The notes: a model not told the origin generated them from the sequence alone. Numbered from the stretch's first letter, positions 16,398-25,884 are shown. The stretch: 64,000 nucleotides of DNA from CAYMZZ01 sp964395095 (GCA_964395095.1 CAYMZZ010000007.1:62001-126000), one strand, 5' to 3'. Made by a program: numbers and translations.

Positions 16398-17921
16398 ATG
16401 TCTTTACCACGCGAGCCGCGGCAGAAGATGATCAATATGATGTACCTGGTGCTGACAGCCCTGTTGGCACTGAACGTGGCAGCAGAGATCCTCAATGCCT
16501 TTAAGACGGTGAACAATAGCCTCGAGAAGTCCAACGAAGTAGTAGGTAACTCTACTTCTGAGTTGATGACGTCTCTGCAAGCCAAGACAACCGATGAGGC
16601 CAACAAAGAAAAGGCACTTATTTGGTATCCTAAGGCCCAGCAGGCAACACAAATGTCTTCTGATGTATTTACATTCATTCAGGAGTTAAAGGATCAGATC
16701 CTCAGAGATGCGGATGGCGATCCGAATGACAAGGACAAGAAGTTTAAAGAAGACAACCTGGATATTGCCACCCACCTGCTGGTGGAGAAAGGCAAAGGGA
16801 AAGAGTTGTATGAAAGACTCGATAAATATCAGAAAGGCTTGCTGGCGATTGATACTGCCATCGCCAATGAATACAAGTCAACGCCTTTTATCGATCTTAC
16901 AACTCCAAAATCCGCCAATAAGGGCAATAAAACCTGGGAAGCCGCTTATTTCCGCATGGTGCCTACCGTGGCCGCCATCACCATCCTGAGCAAGTTTCAG
17001 AATGATGTGAAGAATGCGGAAAACAAAGTAGTGGGCTTTTGCCATGAGCAGGTTGGAAAGGTTCAAATCCGCTTTGACGCTTATGAGCCGATCGTAGGGC
17101 AAAACAGCATGGTTTTGCTGCCCGGTCAGGAGCTTAAGATTACTGCTGGTTTGGCCGCATTTAACAGCAACCAGAAGCCAGAGATTTATATCGGTGGCAG
17201 ATTGGTACAACCCAATCAAAAGGGTCTTGCCGAGTTTACACAGAAAGTGAATAGCAGTGGCAAGATTCCTGTTAAGGTTGTGTTTTATAACCAGGAAGGC
17301 ATTAAGCAGGAAAGACCTTATGAAGTTGAATATACCGTAGGTCAGTCAAACGCTGCTGTACAATTGGATAAGATGAACGTTCTGTTCATTGGTGTGGACA
17401 ACCCCATCACCGTATCCGGTTCCGGTAACGTGGATCAGTTGAAAGTAACTGCCCAGGGTGGTGGTGCCCAACTGAACCGCTCAGGCATTGGCAAGTACAC
17501 GGTTCGTGTAAACCAGGAAACCGACAACTGCGTGATCAGCGTAACCACGCCTGATGGCAAGGTAACCCCGGTTAACTTCCGCGTACGTTCCATTCCTGAT
17601 CCTGTGGCCCGTGTAGGTACGGCGGAAAGTGGCGATATCAATGCCAGCGTATTCCGTTCACAGGCAGGTGTAAACGCCCTGGTGAAGAACTTCTTCTACG
17701 AAACACAGTTTAACGTAACCAGCTTTACCATGACCGGTGACGGTGCTGGTTTTGAGAATGGCATAGAAAGTGAAGAGAATACGGGTGGTGCCTGGAACCA
17801 GTCGCGTAAGATCGTGAACAAAGTACGCCCGGGATCGTATATCACTATTGAAAACATTCGCGCGGTGGGTCCCGATGGCCGTACACGCCGCCTGAATCCT
17901 TTGATTTTTAACGTGAAGTAA
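16398..17921 (+). CDS. gldM: GldM, type IX secretion/gliding motor protein
   Basis: A 507-residue protein with one N-terminal transmembrane helix (MINMMYLVLTALLALNVAAE) preceded by the conserved SLPREPRQK. A long coiled-coil-rich region follows, then the beta-rich periplasmic domains, ending LNPLIFNVK. GldM threads through the GldL ring, and its periplasmic part reaches the GldK/GldN ring, carrying torque. The start ATG at 16398 gives the conserved N-terminus. It is followed by gldN after 14 bases. Confidence 0.95.
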   Translation: MSLPREPRQKMINMMYLVLTALLALNVAAEILNAFKTVNNSLEKSNEVVGNSTSELMTSLQAKTTDEANKEKALIWYPKAQQATQMSSDVFTFIQELKDQILRDADGDPNDKDKKFKEDNLDIATHLLVEKGKGKELYERLDKYQKGLLAIDTAIANEYKSTPFIDLTTPKSANKGNKTWEAAYFRMVPTVAAITILSKFQNDVKNAENKVVGFCHEQVGKVQIRFDAYEPIVGQNSMVLLPGQELKITAGLAAFNSNQKPEIYIGGRLVQPNQKGLAEFTQKVNSSGKIPVKVVFYNQEGIKQERPYEVEYTVGQSNAAVQLDKMNVLFIGVDNPITVSGSGNVDQLKVTAQGGGAQLNRSGIGKYTVRVNQETDNCVISVTTPDGKVTPVNFRVRSIPDPVARVGTAESGDINASVFRSQAGVNALVKNFFYETQFNVTSFTMTGDGAGFENGIESEENTGGAWNQSRKIVNKVRPGSYITIENIRAVGPDGRTRRLNPLIFNVK

Positions 17922-17935
17922 TAATAGAGAGTACT

Positions 17936-18988
17936 ATGAAAAAGCAGTTTTTAAAATGGGGTCTGATGGGATTGGTGCTGCTGGGCACTACCCTGAGCGT
18001 TGACGCACAGCGCCGGGGCAGAACAGGCCGCACAACCACCGGTAACCAGCCGGCGAATGAGCAGCAACAGCCTCCGTCCACCCAACAAACCAATAACAAT
18101 CAGCAGCCCAGCGGGTACAACCCCTATGGCAACCTGCCGATTGAAAAGGCACCGGTTGTGGGAGGCTTCAACGACACCATCAAAACTTCGCTTCGCATGG
18201 ATGGAGCATTTGAAAAAAATGCATCCATGAAAAGCCGTACTCCCCTACCTTACGATCACCTGCGGGCCGATGACGCCCTCTTCGCTGAAAGGGTATGGCG
18301 CGAGATCGATATCCGCGAAAAGATCAACCAGGTGTTCAGCTACAAAAGCGATGAAGACAATGGTAACCAGCGCTTCGTGAACATCCTCGTGAATGCGGTA
18401 CGCCACAATGGTGTTACCCCCTTCAGCGCCGATGACGACCGCTTTACCACGCCGATCGATTCGCTGCAGTTTGAACAATCCCTGTCGGGTGGTGGCACTT
18501 GCGACACCCTGCCGGTATACAACCTGAACGATCCTACCAAGATCGATAAATATACCGTTGTATGTAATACCCTGAACCCGGATGAGATCACCAAATTCCG
18601 GATCAAGGAAGACTGGGTATTCGACCGCGAATCGAGCCGACTGGTTTGCCGCATCATTGGTATCGCTCCCATGCGCACCATCATGTCGCCCGATGGTAAA
18701 ACCGAGCGGGGTGCTATTCCCCTGTTCTGGATTTATTATCCCGAGCTGCGTGAGACCCTCACCCGCTATGAAGTGTATAACCCCAAGAACATGGGCAACA
18801 GCCGCATGACCTGGGAAGAGCTCTTCGAAAGCCGCATGTTTAGCAGCTATATCGTGAAGTCGACCATCGACAACTCACAAAACCGTATGATCCGTCAGTA
18901 TGTGAAAGATCCCATCCTCGCGTTGCTGGAAGGCGATAATGTGAAGGAAAAGATCTTCAATTTTGAGCAGGATCTCTGGTCCTATTAA
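17936..18988 (+). CDS. gldN: GldN, type IX secretion periplasmic ring protein
   Basis: A 350-residue exported protein with signal peptide (KWGLMGLVLLGTTLSVDAQ). A low-complexity Gln/Asn/Pro-rich linker (about residues 35-60) follows, then the conserved GldN/PorN domain: LPYDHLRADDALFAERVWRE, IDIREKINQVFSYKSDED, and RIIGIAPMRTIMSPDGKTER. GldN binds GldK to form the large outer-membrane-associated ring. This is the last gene of the cluster, followed by a perfect terminator. The Gln-rich linker after the signal peptide is unusually repetitive but in frame. Confidence 0.95.
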   Translation: MKKQFLKWGLMGLVLLGTTLSVDAQRRGRTGRTTTGNQPANEQQQPPSTQQTNNNQQPSGYNPYGNLPIEKAPVVGGFNDTIKTSLRMDGAFEKNASMKSRTPLPYDHLRADDALFAERVWREIDIREKINQVFSYKSDEDNGNQRFVNILVNAVRHNGVTPFSADDDRFTTPIDSLQFEQSLSGGGTCDTLPVYNLNDPTKIDKYTVVCNTLNPDEITKFRIKEDWVFDRESSRLVCRIIGIAPMRTIMSPDGKTERGAIPLFWIYYPELRETLTRYEVYNPKNMGNSRMTWEELFESRMFSSYIVKSTIDNSQNRMIRQYVKDPILALLEGDNVKEKIFNFEQDLWSY

Positions 18989-19015
18989 GTTGGACAAAGC
19001 ATTCATAAATACTCC

Positions 19016-19045
19016 TAAAAAGCCCCGCAATTGCGGGGCTTTTTT
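19016..19045 (+). terminator. Terminator after gldN
   Basis: A perfect palindrome AAAAGCCCCGCAA / TTGCGGGGCTTTT with a T-run, 28 bases after the gldN stop, ends the gldKLMN cluster. Confidence 0.92.
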
Positions 19046-19165
19046 CATTGTAAGACCTTTATTTTGAAATCTTTAAAAAAAAGAACAAAATTCCTTTGGC
19101 AATATTAGGAATCTGCGGGAATTGTTGTATTTTCGTCTCGGTTTTTCATAGGATATTGGATTTTA

Positions 19166-19206
19166 AAAACGGGGCTGGATTTCTATCCTGGCCCCATTTT
19201 TTTTTA
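19166..19206. terminator. Second, probably bidirectional terminator between gldN and uvrC
   Basis: Imperfect arms GGGGCTGGAT / ATCCTGGCCCC are flanked by an A/T run on one side and nine T on the other. On the minus strand the stem lies directly after the uvrC stop codon, so it probably terminates uvrC. Confidence 0.7.
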
Positions 19207-21018
19207 AGTATCCTTCTCCTCATTTTTTGCCAGTGTGGCCAGTAATTTTTTCGCTTTGGATAAGCCAATCACGGCCGCAATTTCATCCAGCGAAGCTTCC
19301 TTTAATTTCTTTACCGATCGAAAAGTCTTGAGCAGTTCTGCTGCCGATTGACGCCCGATGCCGGGTATATCTTCCAGCTCGTTACGGAAAGTGCCGCGGC
19401 TTCTTTTCTGTCGATGAAAGCTGATGCCGTAGCGGTGCACTTCATCACGAATGCGACGGATCAGCAGCAGGCTGCTGCTTTGATAGGGTAGCTTTAGCGA
19501 TTCGCGATCGCCGGCAAAGAACAATTCCTCTTCATTCTTGGCCAGCCCTACCAGCGTGGAGCGGCCCTTGATCTCCAACTCATCAAAAGCTTCGAGGGCG
19601 GCATTGAGCTGGCCTTTACCGCCATCAATAATGATCAGTTGGGGAAAGGATTCACCTTCTTCCTTCAGCCTTTTATAGCGACGGAAAACCGCTTCTTTCA
19701 TGGAGGCAAAATCGTTGATGCCTTCTACCGTACGGATATTAAAATGCCGGTAATCGGCCTTGCTGGGCACGCCATTGCGAAAGCAGACCATGGCCGATAC
19801 AGGATAGCTTCCCTGGAAATTGGAGTTATCGAAACACTCAATATGAACGGGTAATTCCGTTAACTGAAGATCGTCCTGCAACTGGCTGAGCAGTTCCAGG
19901 GCATCGGGGCCCGCATTCAGTTTCAGGCGGGCGCGACGGGAAAACTCTTCGAGAAAATATCCCGCATTTTTTTCAGACAGCTCCAGCAATTTCTTTTTAT
20001 CACCCGCCCTGGGAACGGTAAGCCGGATGCCTTCCTGTGGAAATTCGATCGGGAAAGGAACCACGATCTCCGGCGATTCGCTCTGAAAAAGATTGCGTAG
20101 CCTGGCCACGGAAAAAGCGAGGATCTCCGCCGGCGATTCATCCAGATGCGCCTCCACCGGGCTGGTATGGGTTTGTACGATAGCACCATTGCGCACCTGC
20201 AGGTAGTTCACATAAGCCCGCACATCCTGCTGCAAAAAGGAAAATACATCCAGGTCACCCGTCTTGGCGTTTACGACAACAGATCGGGACTGGTAGTTTT
20301 GAAGGAATTCAATTTTTTTCCGCGTGAGTTCCGCTTTTTCAAATGCAAGCTGGGCCGCATGGGTCTTCATTTCCTCCCTGAAATGTCGGATCACGGGATT
20401 CAGATTACCCTTCAGCAGATTCTTGAGCTGCAGTAGATTTTCACGGTAATCCTCTTCCGACTGTAAGCCCTCGCAGGGTCCCAGGCAATTGCCCAGATGG
20501 TATTCGAGACATACTTTGAATTTACCGGCTTCTATATTCCTGGGTGTAAGCGCCAGTGTGCAATTGCGAAGCGGAATGGTTTGGCGGATGAATTCCAGCA
20601 GCTCCCTCACCTTTTTTACCGAGGTGTAAGGACCGAGGTACTCCGATCCGTCCTGAACTTTGTTGCGGGTAAAAAATACCCGCGGAAAATGTTCGTTGCG
20701 GATCACCAGGTAGGGATAGGTTTTATCGTCCTTGAGGTTGATATTGAAGGTGGGCTGAAATTCCTTGATCAGCGAATTCTCCAGCAGGAACGCGTCCTGC
20801 TCCGAATTTACGATGGTGAATTCAATGCGATGAATACGGCGCACCAGTTCGTGGGTCTTGAAGCTCGACTGGGTTTTATTGAAATAGGAGCTAACCCTTT
20901 TGCGGATATTTTTGGCCTTTCCCACATAGATCAACTCATTGCCGGCACTGTAATATTTGTAGATGCCGGGCTGTTGCGGAATGCCCGGGGCAATATGTTG
21001 AAACTCTTCCTGGGTCAT
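19204..21018 (-). CDS. uvrC: Excinuclease ABC subunit C
   Basis: A 604-residue nucleotide-excision-repair nuclease that makes both incisions with UvrA/UvrB. The GIY-YIG domain is at the N-terminus (PGIYKYYSAGNELIYVGKAK, residues ~17-36). The cysteine-containing middle follows (KVCLEYHLGNCLGPCEG, near 168-184), then the UVR domain. The RNase H-like 5' nuclease domain is next (IECFDNSNFQGSYPVSAMV, ILIDGGKGQLNAA-like IIIDGGKGQLNAALEAFDEL). Helix-hairpin-helix repeats end the protein (LEDIPGIGRQSAAELLKTF). Length is normal. The lipoprotein gene upstream ends one base before the uvrC ATG, so they are probably co-transcribed. Confidence 0.96.
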   Translation of the reverse strand: MTQEEFQHIAPGIPQQPGIYKYYSAGNELIYVGKAKNIRKRVSSYFNKTQSSFKTHELVRRIHRIEFTIVNSEQDAFLLENSLIKEFQPTFNINLKDDKTYPYLVIRNEHFPRVFFTRNKVQDGSEYLGPYTSVKKVRELLEFIRQTIPLRNCTLALTPRNIEAGKFKVCLEYHLGNCLGPCEGLQSEEDYRENLLQLKNLLKGNLNPVIRHFREEMKTHAAQLAFEKAELTRKKIEFLQNYQSRSVVVNAKTGDLDVFSFLQQDVRAYVNYLQVRNGAIVQTHTSPVEAHLDESPAEILAFSVARLRNLFQSESPEIVVPFPIEFPQEGIRLTVPRAGDKKKLLELSEKNAGYFLEEFSRRARLKLNAGPDALELLSQLQDDLQLTELPVHIECFDNSNFQGSYPVSAMVCFRNGVPSKADYRHFNIRTVEGINDFASMKEAVFRRYKRLKEEGESFPQLIIIDGGKGQLNAALEAFDELEIKGRSTLVGLAKNEEELFFAGDRESLKLPYQSSSLLLIRRIRDEVHRYGISFHRQKRSRGTFRNELEDIPGIGRQSAAELLKTFRSVKKLKEASLDEIAAVIGLSKAKKLLATLAKNEEKDT

Positions 21019-21019
21019 C

Positions 21020-21616
21020 TCATTCGTTGATATTCCATTCCACGCGGTAGGTGTGAAGCTCTTCCGGCCGCCCGGCCAACTGGCGGATGCGGGTTACCTG
21101 AAAACTTTGATCCACACTCCAGATCATCCTTCTTTCAATGGAACTGTCTTTGGTCACTTGTGCAGTTTGAACGATCACGGTTCTGATTTTATCGCCACCG
21201 GTACTGGGTTCCACCAATAATTCCAGTCGTTGAATATATTCCTGATCGCGGTTCACGGGAGTCTGGTATATAATCAGGCGGTTCAGGTCCGGGTCATAAG
21301 TGCTGGTTTCCTTGTAGCGTCCCTTAAATGCTTTTTGTGTGAGATCAGGAAGGTCAAGAAATTCTTTCGCCTGGCGTCGAAATTCGGTGCGGGAGAAATA
21401 AATGGTGTCGCGCGTGGAATCGCTGGTGATATTGATCCTGCGAAGCGGTAACAGCGAGCTATCGGCACTGGCTACCTGGCTTTGCAGAAACGAATAAATG
21501 GGGAAAAGGGCCTCTTCCTTTTTCTCCCCGTTATTACAGGATGCAATAAGGCCGGATAACACAAAGAGGTAAAGGATGCTGAAGAGATAATGACGCATGG
21601 GATGGATTCGTTTCAT
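21020..21616 (-). CDS. Lipoprotein of unknown function
   Basis: A 198-residue predicted lipoprotein. The signal sequence MRHYLFSILYLFVLSGLIAS precedes a lipobox cysteine (LIASC); the start may be ATG at 21616 or the in-frame ATG at 21598. The rest is a soluble alpha/beta-looking domain of about 170 residues (for example KEFLDLPDLTQKAFKGRYKE, RLIIYQTPVNRDQEYIQRLE) that I do not recognise. It ends directly before uvrC and starts after a perfect 15-bp hairpin that follows the upstream gene. No catalytic motif is apparent. Confidence 0.75.
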   Translation of the reverse strand: MKRIHPMRHYLFSILYLFVLSGLIASCNNGEKKEEALFPIYSFLQSQVASADSSLLPLRRINITSDSTRDTIYFSRTEFRRQAKEFLDLPDLTQKAFKGRYKETSTYDPDLNRLIIYQTPVNRDQEYIQRLELLVEPSTGGDKIRTVIVQTAQVTKDSSIERRMIWSVDQSFQVTRIRQLAGRPEELHTYRVEWNINE

Positions 21617-21627
21617 ACAAAAGGCAA

Positions 21628-21668
21628 AAGTACATCAAATAAAAGCATGGCTCTTATTTGATGTACTT
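21628..21668 (-). terminator. 15-bp perfect inverted repeat, probable terminator of the barrel gene
   Basis: AAGTACATCAAATAA (21628-21642) pairs perfectly with 21654-21668, with an 11-nt loop. On the minus strand it lies 24 bases after the stop of the 474-residue gene and is followed by ACTTTTGCCTTTT. It is AT-rich, so it may instead be an operator. Confidence 0.6.
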
Positions 21669-21691
21669 CCCTGATGATGGAAAAATCTTAA

Positions 21692-23116
21692 TTAGGGGTT
21701 GAGGGTGATACCCAGTTTCAGACCAAAGTCGAACAGGTATTCCTTAACGGGATACTTGTTGTGGAAACTGGAGAGCAACTGATAGCGCACCTGTGGACCC
21801 ACCTGCCAGCGTGTTTTGCCCTTGCCATAATTCACAAAAGCTTCAAAGCCTGTACTCATATTAACGCGGCGCACCAGCCAGGGAACTTTGGCGTAGTTCT
21901 TATAGTCAGTAGAAATCAGGTAAGCCCGGTCGCGCACCACATAAGTCGGCTGTATGGTACCGGCAATGCCCACGCTGGTGTGTTTATTGCCAAAAAGTGT
22001 GACTTCAGCGCCAATGGGAACAGAAACGGAGAGGTAATAATTTTTCAGCCAGTTCGATTTGTAGCCGCTTTGGCTGCGGTAGCGTGTCCAGGTAGCTACG
22101 GTAGTGCTGTTGGGATCATCGAGATTGATTACCGCCACTTCACCGGGGTATGAGAATGCTTTGATGTCGTATTTATTTACATTCAACTGAAAGCCCGCAC
22201 GCAGATTTACACGCTTGCTCAAGGGATAGCGACCCATCAGACCCAGTTGAAAGCCGAGATCGGGCTTATGCGTTACGGCTTTGTTTACATCTTCGAGGCT
22301 CGCAAACGGGAAGGGCAGCGGACCACCAGGTGAACTGGCGAAATCTGAATTGGCGCGCAGGGCACGGTAGCTGATAGTGGGTGTAAAGAACAACTGCCAG
22401 CTTACACGTTTGGGCGCTGGTTTAAACGAGTTCAGCACACTTTCGATGGTATAGGGTGCCTGGTTCCAGGCTAATTTAGTAGGGGTATTCTGTGTAGTTG
22501 ATGGCTGCTCACCGGGCGTATCAACCTGGCTGTGGCCGGATGCTTCGGCCTGGCGCGGATAATCGTGCATATTCACCAATAATCCGGGTGTTGCTGAAAG
22601 GGAAGGTTCAGGTCGGTTCACAACGCTGAGTGCCGGTGATGGTTTGCTGTTTTCCTTCCAGAGGTCCATGGCCGCATTATTGCTGCCAGTATTGTCGTTA
22701 TCGGCATTATTGGGCGCTGGGCCAGATAAACCGATGGCCGGGAGGGGTTGCAATTGTTCGCGAAGTTTTGCCACGGGCACTTCGTCGGCATCTTCGAAAG
22801 GAATCAGGTCGCGGAGATCAGTGGGGCGGTCCTCCAAGGTTTTGCCGGGCTGGTTGGGAGTGGATGCCTGTTCAACAGGATTGTCGGCAACAGCAAAGCC
22901 TTGTTTTTTCAGTACGGGATAACTGCGCATAACCATGGTAACGGCCGCGCCGGTAAGCAGCAGCAGGAAGGCAAGCCCGAGGCCATACCACCTTCTACGC
23001 TTATGCAAGGTTCTGTGTACATGGTTCCAAACCTTTTCGGATGGGAACATCCTGTACTGGTCAGCGTTTCTTTGCACAAACCGCTCAAAATCCCTGTTGC
23101 TGAAATTACTCTCCAT
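21692..23116 (-). CDS. Membrane-anchored protein with C-terminal barrel-like domain, partner of the ECF sigma factor
   Basis: A 474-residue protein with a short cytoplasmic N-terminus (NFSNRDFERFVQRNADQYRM, then FPSEKVWNHVHRTLHKRRRW), one transmembrane helix at about 44-64, a Pro/Asn/Ser-rich linker to about residue 215, and a C-terminal region of alternating strands (YKSNWLKNYYLSVSVPIGAE, WQVGPQVRYQLLSSF, YLFDFGLKLGITL). That region resembles an outer-membrane beta-barrel domain. The gene follows the ECF sigma gene by 26 bases, the place of an anti-sigma factor. The cytoplasmic N-terminus could bind sigma. The combination of an inner-membrane helix and a barrel-like domain is seen in Bacteroidota hypothetical proteins; the function is unknown. 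Confidence 0.7.
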   Translation of the reverse strand: MESNFSNRDFERFVQRNADQYRMFPSEKVWNHVHRTLHKRRRWYGLGLAFLLLLTGAAVTMVMRSYPVLKKQGFAVADNPVEQASTPNQPGKTLEDRPTDLRDLIPFEDADEVPVAKLREQLQPLPAIGLSGPAPNNADNDNTGSNNAAMDLWKENSKPSPALSVVNRPEPSLSATPGLLVNMHDYPRQAEASGHSQVDTPGEQPSTTQNTPTKLAWNQAPYTIESVLNSFKPAPKRVSWQLFFTPTISYRALRANSDFASSPGGPLPFPFASLEDVNKAVTHKPDLGFQLGLMGRYPLSKRVNLRAGFQLNVNKYDIKAFSYPGEVAVINLDDPNSTTVATWTRYRSQSGYKSNWLKNYYLSVSVPIGAEVTLFGNKHTSVGIAGTIQPTYVVRDRAYLISTDYKNYAKVPWLVRRVNMSTGFEAFVNYGKGKTRWQVGPQVRYQLLSSFHNKYPVKEYLFDFGLKLGITLNP

Positions 23117-23142
23117 AACCAGTTACTAATTTAGGATACGAA

Positions 23143-23724
23143 CTATCGTTGGCTTACGGCTATGAGCCAATCGATATCTTGTTTTGGCTTTTGCAGAATC
23201 TTCTTCCGGATCAGAATATCTTCCAGCATGGTTTTCGCCCGGGTATACTGGCTTCGGCTGGTGCTTTCTTCTATTTCCAGCATGCCCGCAATTTCCCGGT
23301 GACTAAAACCTTCCACCGCATACAAGTTGAGCACGGTCCGGTAACCTATGGGTAGCATGCGTATGCATTCTACCACCTGTTTCGCCTGTACGATCGATGA
23401 CACTGAATCTTCGCGCACGTGCAGGCTATGGGCATGTATGATATCCACGCTTTCATTAAACTTCTTGTTCTTCTTCAGGATGTTGATACAAGTATGTACA
23501 ATGATTCGTCGTACCCATCCTTCAAAAGCACCCCGGTTTTCAAACGTGTGGATCTGCAGGAATACTTTGATAAAACCTTCCTGCAGCATATCCTCCGCAT
23601 CTTCCCGGTTATGCGCATAGCGATAACAAACAGCCAGCATCTTCGCGCTGTACCGATTGTACAATTCGCGCTGAGCAGACGGATCATTATTTAAACAACC
23701 TTTCAGGAGCGCTTCCTCTGTCAT
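23143..23724 (-). CDS. ECF-type RNA polymerase sigma factor
   Basis: A 193-residue sigma-70 family protein of the extracytoplasmic-function type. Region 2 contains NDPSAQRELYNRYSAKMLAV and the -10-binding CYRYAHNREDAEDMLQEGFI. Region 4 contains MLPIGYRTVLNLYAVEGFSH followed by REIAGMLEIEESTSRSQYTRAK, a helix-turn-helix. A linker of about 30 residues lies between them, with no region 3. It is followed by a membrane-anchored gene that may regulate it. The promoter it recognises and the signal are not visible. Confidence 0.93.
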   Translation of the reverse strand: MTEEALLKGCLNNDPSAQRELYNRYSAKMLAVCYRYAHNREDAEDMLQEGFIKVFLQIHTFENRGAFEGWVRRIIVHTCINILKKNKKFNESVDIIHAHSLHVREDSVSSIVQAKQVVECIRMLPIGYRTVLNLYAVEGFSHREIAGMLEIEESTSRSQYTRAKTMLEDILIRKKILQKPKQDIDWLIAVSQR

Positions 23725-23818
23725 AAATCCCGTTTGGTTGCCTGTAATTTAGACAAATTTTCGTTACGATAGCTGCATGGCTACGTAATTTTTCAGGTAA
23801 AAAAGAGGGCTTTTCCGC

Positions 23819-24304
23819 TTATTTTTTTCGAACCAGGCTGTCGATGGGATAGCGGGCCTCGAGCCCGGCACGCAGCCCATCGGCCCAGGTGATGAGCGTA
23901 TTTCTCTCCGAATCCGATAGTTTGGCGTCTTTATGGATCCAGGTATAGGAGTCGAGTGGCATTTCAGCTTCCTTTACCAACTCCGCAATTTCTTCCAGCT
24001 TATGGTACTGGTAGCGCAGATTGCGGTTGGTGAATTCATCCAGGTTCAGGTCCTTTTTCCCCTTGTTGATATGATCGGTAATCCACCAGTCGAAGGGCTG
24101 CAATTTGGTGTACCAGGGATAGCGTGTGTTGTTGCTATGGCAATCATTGCAGGCTTTATCCAAGATCTCCTGCACCGGGGCCGGCACATCATAAGCGGCT
24201 GCTATACGATATGGCTGTTCGCCTTCGGCACGATTACGCTTTGGGTGAATAAACTGAATTATCAGCAGGCCCGCCAGGAGGAAGAGCAGGATCTTCTTGA
24301 TCAT
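23819..24304 (-). CDS. Haem-binding domain protein (cytochrome-like, CxxCH)
   Basis: A 161-residue protein with an N-terminal signal anchor (KKILLFLLAGLLIIQFI). A single haem-attachment motif C52-ND-C55-H56 occurs in ACNDCHSNNTRYPWYTKLQP, followed by WWITDHINKGKKDLNLDEF. The combination of CNDCHSN, RYPWY and the later WIHKDAKLSDSERNTLITWA is that of the 'haem-binding domain' family common in Bacteroidota (PF14376-like), expected in the periplasm. The redox partner is unknown. A 7-bp hairpin (GGGAAAT / ATTTCCC) lies directly before the start codon. The gene stands alone between the sigma factor and gpmI. Confidence 0.85.
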   Translation of the reverse strand: MIKKILLFLLAGLLIIQFIHPKRNRAEGEQPYRIAAAYDVPAPVQEILDKACNDCHSNNTRYPWYTKLQPFDWWITDHINKGKKDLNLDEFTNRNLRYQYHKLEEIAELVKEAEMPLDSYTWIHKDAKLSDSERNTLITWADGLRAGLEARYPIDSLVRKK

Positions 24305-24354
24305 GGGAAATGATTTTGATTTCCCTAAGCTAAGATTTTTCGGAATAGCCCGAT

Positions 24355-25884
24355 TTAGTTTTCCATCAACTGCTCCCCGGTCATTTCAACCGGCAGTTGC
24401 AGCCCCATCCACTGCAATATGCTTGGTGCCACATCCGCCAGCTTGCCATTGCGCAATTTGCCTTTCCAGTTTTTGTCGATCACGAATAAAGGAACGGGGT
24501 TCAGCGTATGTGCTGTATTGGGTGTGCCATCCTCATTGATCATGTAATCGGAATTGCCATGGTCGGCCGTGAGGAAGATGGTATAGCCATTGGCCAGGCC
24601 GGTTGTTACCACCCTGCTTACACATTGATCCACGGTTTCAACAGCTTTTACGGCTGCGGAAAATACGCCGGTATGGCCCACCATATCGGCATTGGCATAA
24701 TTGAGGCAAACAAAATCGGTCCTGCCTTCTTCCAGCCTGGGCAACAGGGCATCCGTCATTTCGATGGCGCTCATCTCGGGTTGCAGATCATAAGTAGCCA
24801 CTTTGGGTGAAGGGATCATGATGCGGGTTTCGCCCTCAAAGGGTTTTTCGCGACCACCACTGAAGAAGAAAGTAACGTGCGGATATTTTTCCGTTTCCGC
24901 AATGCGAATCTGTGTTTTCCCGGCTTTTTCCAATACTTCCCCCATCGTCATCCGCAGATCGTCGTTATGGAAAAGCACGGATACATTTTGATAAGTCTGA
25001 TCGTACTGGGTCATGGTGGTATAGTCCAACGACAACTTCTTCATCCCGAAATCGGGAAAGTCGCGCTGGGTCAGTACTTCCGTAATTTCCCGGCAACGGT
25101 CGGTTCGGAAATTGAAGCAGATCACAACATCGCCATCTTTGATGCTGGCAAGCGGTTGCTGGCCTTCGTTTACCACTACGGTTGGCAGAATGAATTCGTC
25201 GGTAATATTTTTGGCATAAGCCTGCTCAATGGCGGCGATGGCATCGGTTGCCTTTTCGCCCTGCCCATGCACCAGGGCATCATAAGCCAGCTTTACGCGT
25301 TCCCATCTTTTGTCGCGATCCATGGCATAATACCTTCCGCTTACGGTGGCTATTCTGCCCACCGACTGATTTAAATGTGCCTGCAATTGGGTAATAAAGC
25401 CCAGTCCGCTTTTGGGGTCGCAATCGCGGCCATCGGTGAAGGCATGGATATTTACATCCTGCAGGCCACGGTCCTTGCAGATATCTACCAGGGCTTTGAG
25501 GTGATTGATATGCGAATGCACGCCGCCATCGCTCACCAGGCCCATCAGGTGTACGGGCCTCTTCAGGAGTTTGGCGTGATCCAGGGCACGTAGCAGTTGC
25601 TGGTTGGCGGCCAGCTCACCGCTTCGTACCGCTACATTGATGCGCTGCAATTCCTGGTATACCACACGTCCGGCTCCCAGGTTCAGGTGGCCTACTTCGG
25701 AATTGCCCATCTGCCCATCTGGTAGCCCTACGGACTCGCCGCAGGTAACCAACTCACTGTGAGGATATTGTTTGTATAATGAAGAAACAAAGGGGGTTTG
25801 TGCCTGCTGGATGGCATCGGCTGATGCAACTTTGCCGAGTCCCCATCCGTCCATAATAATTAGAATTGCTTTTCGGGGTGACAT
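24355..25884 (-). CDS. gpmI: 2,3-bisphosphoglycerate-independent phosphoglycerate mutase
   Basis: A 509-residue glycolytic enzyme that interconverts 3- and 2-phosphoglycerate using two Mn ions. It starts at ATG 25884 (MSPRKAILIIMDGWGLG); the open frame to 25914 adds ten residues not typical of the family. D12 in MDGWG and the phospho-serine S62 in GQMGNSEVGHLNLGAGR match the catalytic residues of characterised enzymes. Later motifs are HAFTDGRDCDPKSG, VICFNFRTDRCREIT, NYANADMVGHTG and FLTADHGNSDYM. It is a housekeeping gene on its own transcript. Confidence 0.96.
   Translation of the reverse strand: MSPRKAILIIMDGWGLGKVASADAIQQAQTPFVSSLYKQYPHSELVTCGESVGLPDGQMGNSEVGHLNLGAGRVVYQELQRINVAVRSGELAANQQLLRALDHAKLLKRPVHLMGLVSDGGVHSHINHLKALVDICKDRGLQDVNIHAFTDGRDCDPKSGLGFITQLQAHLNQSVGRIATVSGRYYAMDRDKRWERVKLAYDALVHGQGEKATDAIAAIEQAYAKNITDEFILPTVVVNEGQQPLASIKDGDVVICFNFRTDRCREITEVLTQRDFPDFGMKKLSLDYTTMTQYDQTYQNVSVLFHNDDLRMTMGEVLEKAGKTQIRIAETEKYPHVTFFFSGGREKPFEGETRIMIPSPKVATYDLQPEMSAIEMTDALLPRLEEGRTDFVCLNYANADMVGHTGVFSAAVKAVETVDQCVSRVVTTGLANGYTIFLTADHGNSDYMINEDGTPNTAHTLNPVPLFVIDKNWKGKLRNGKLADVAPSILQWMGLQLPVEMTGEQLMEN

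Noticed and set aside
24305..24325. Terminator GGGAAAT / ATTTCCC before the haem-binding protein gene
   Set aside because: Only 7 bp with no T-run and located at a start codon; noted in the gene entry only.
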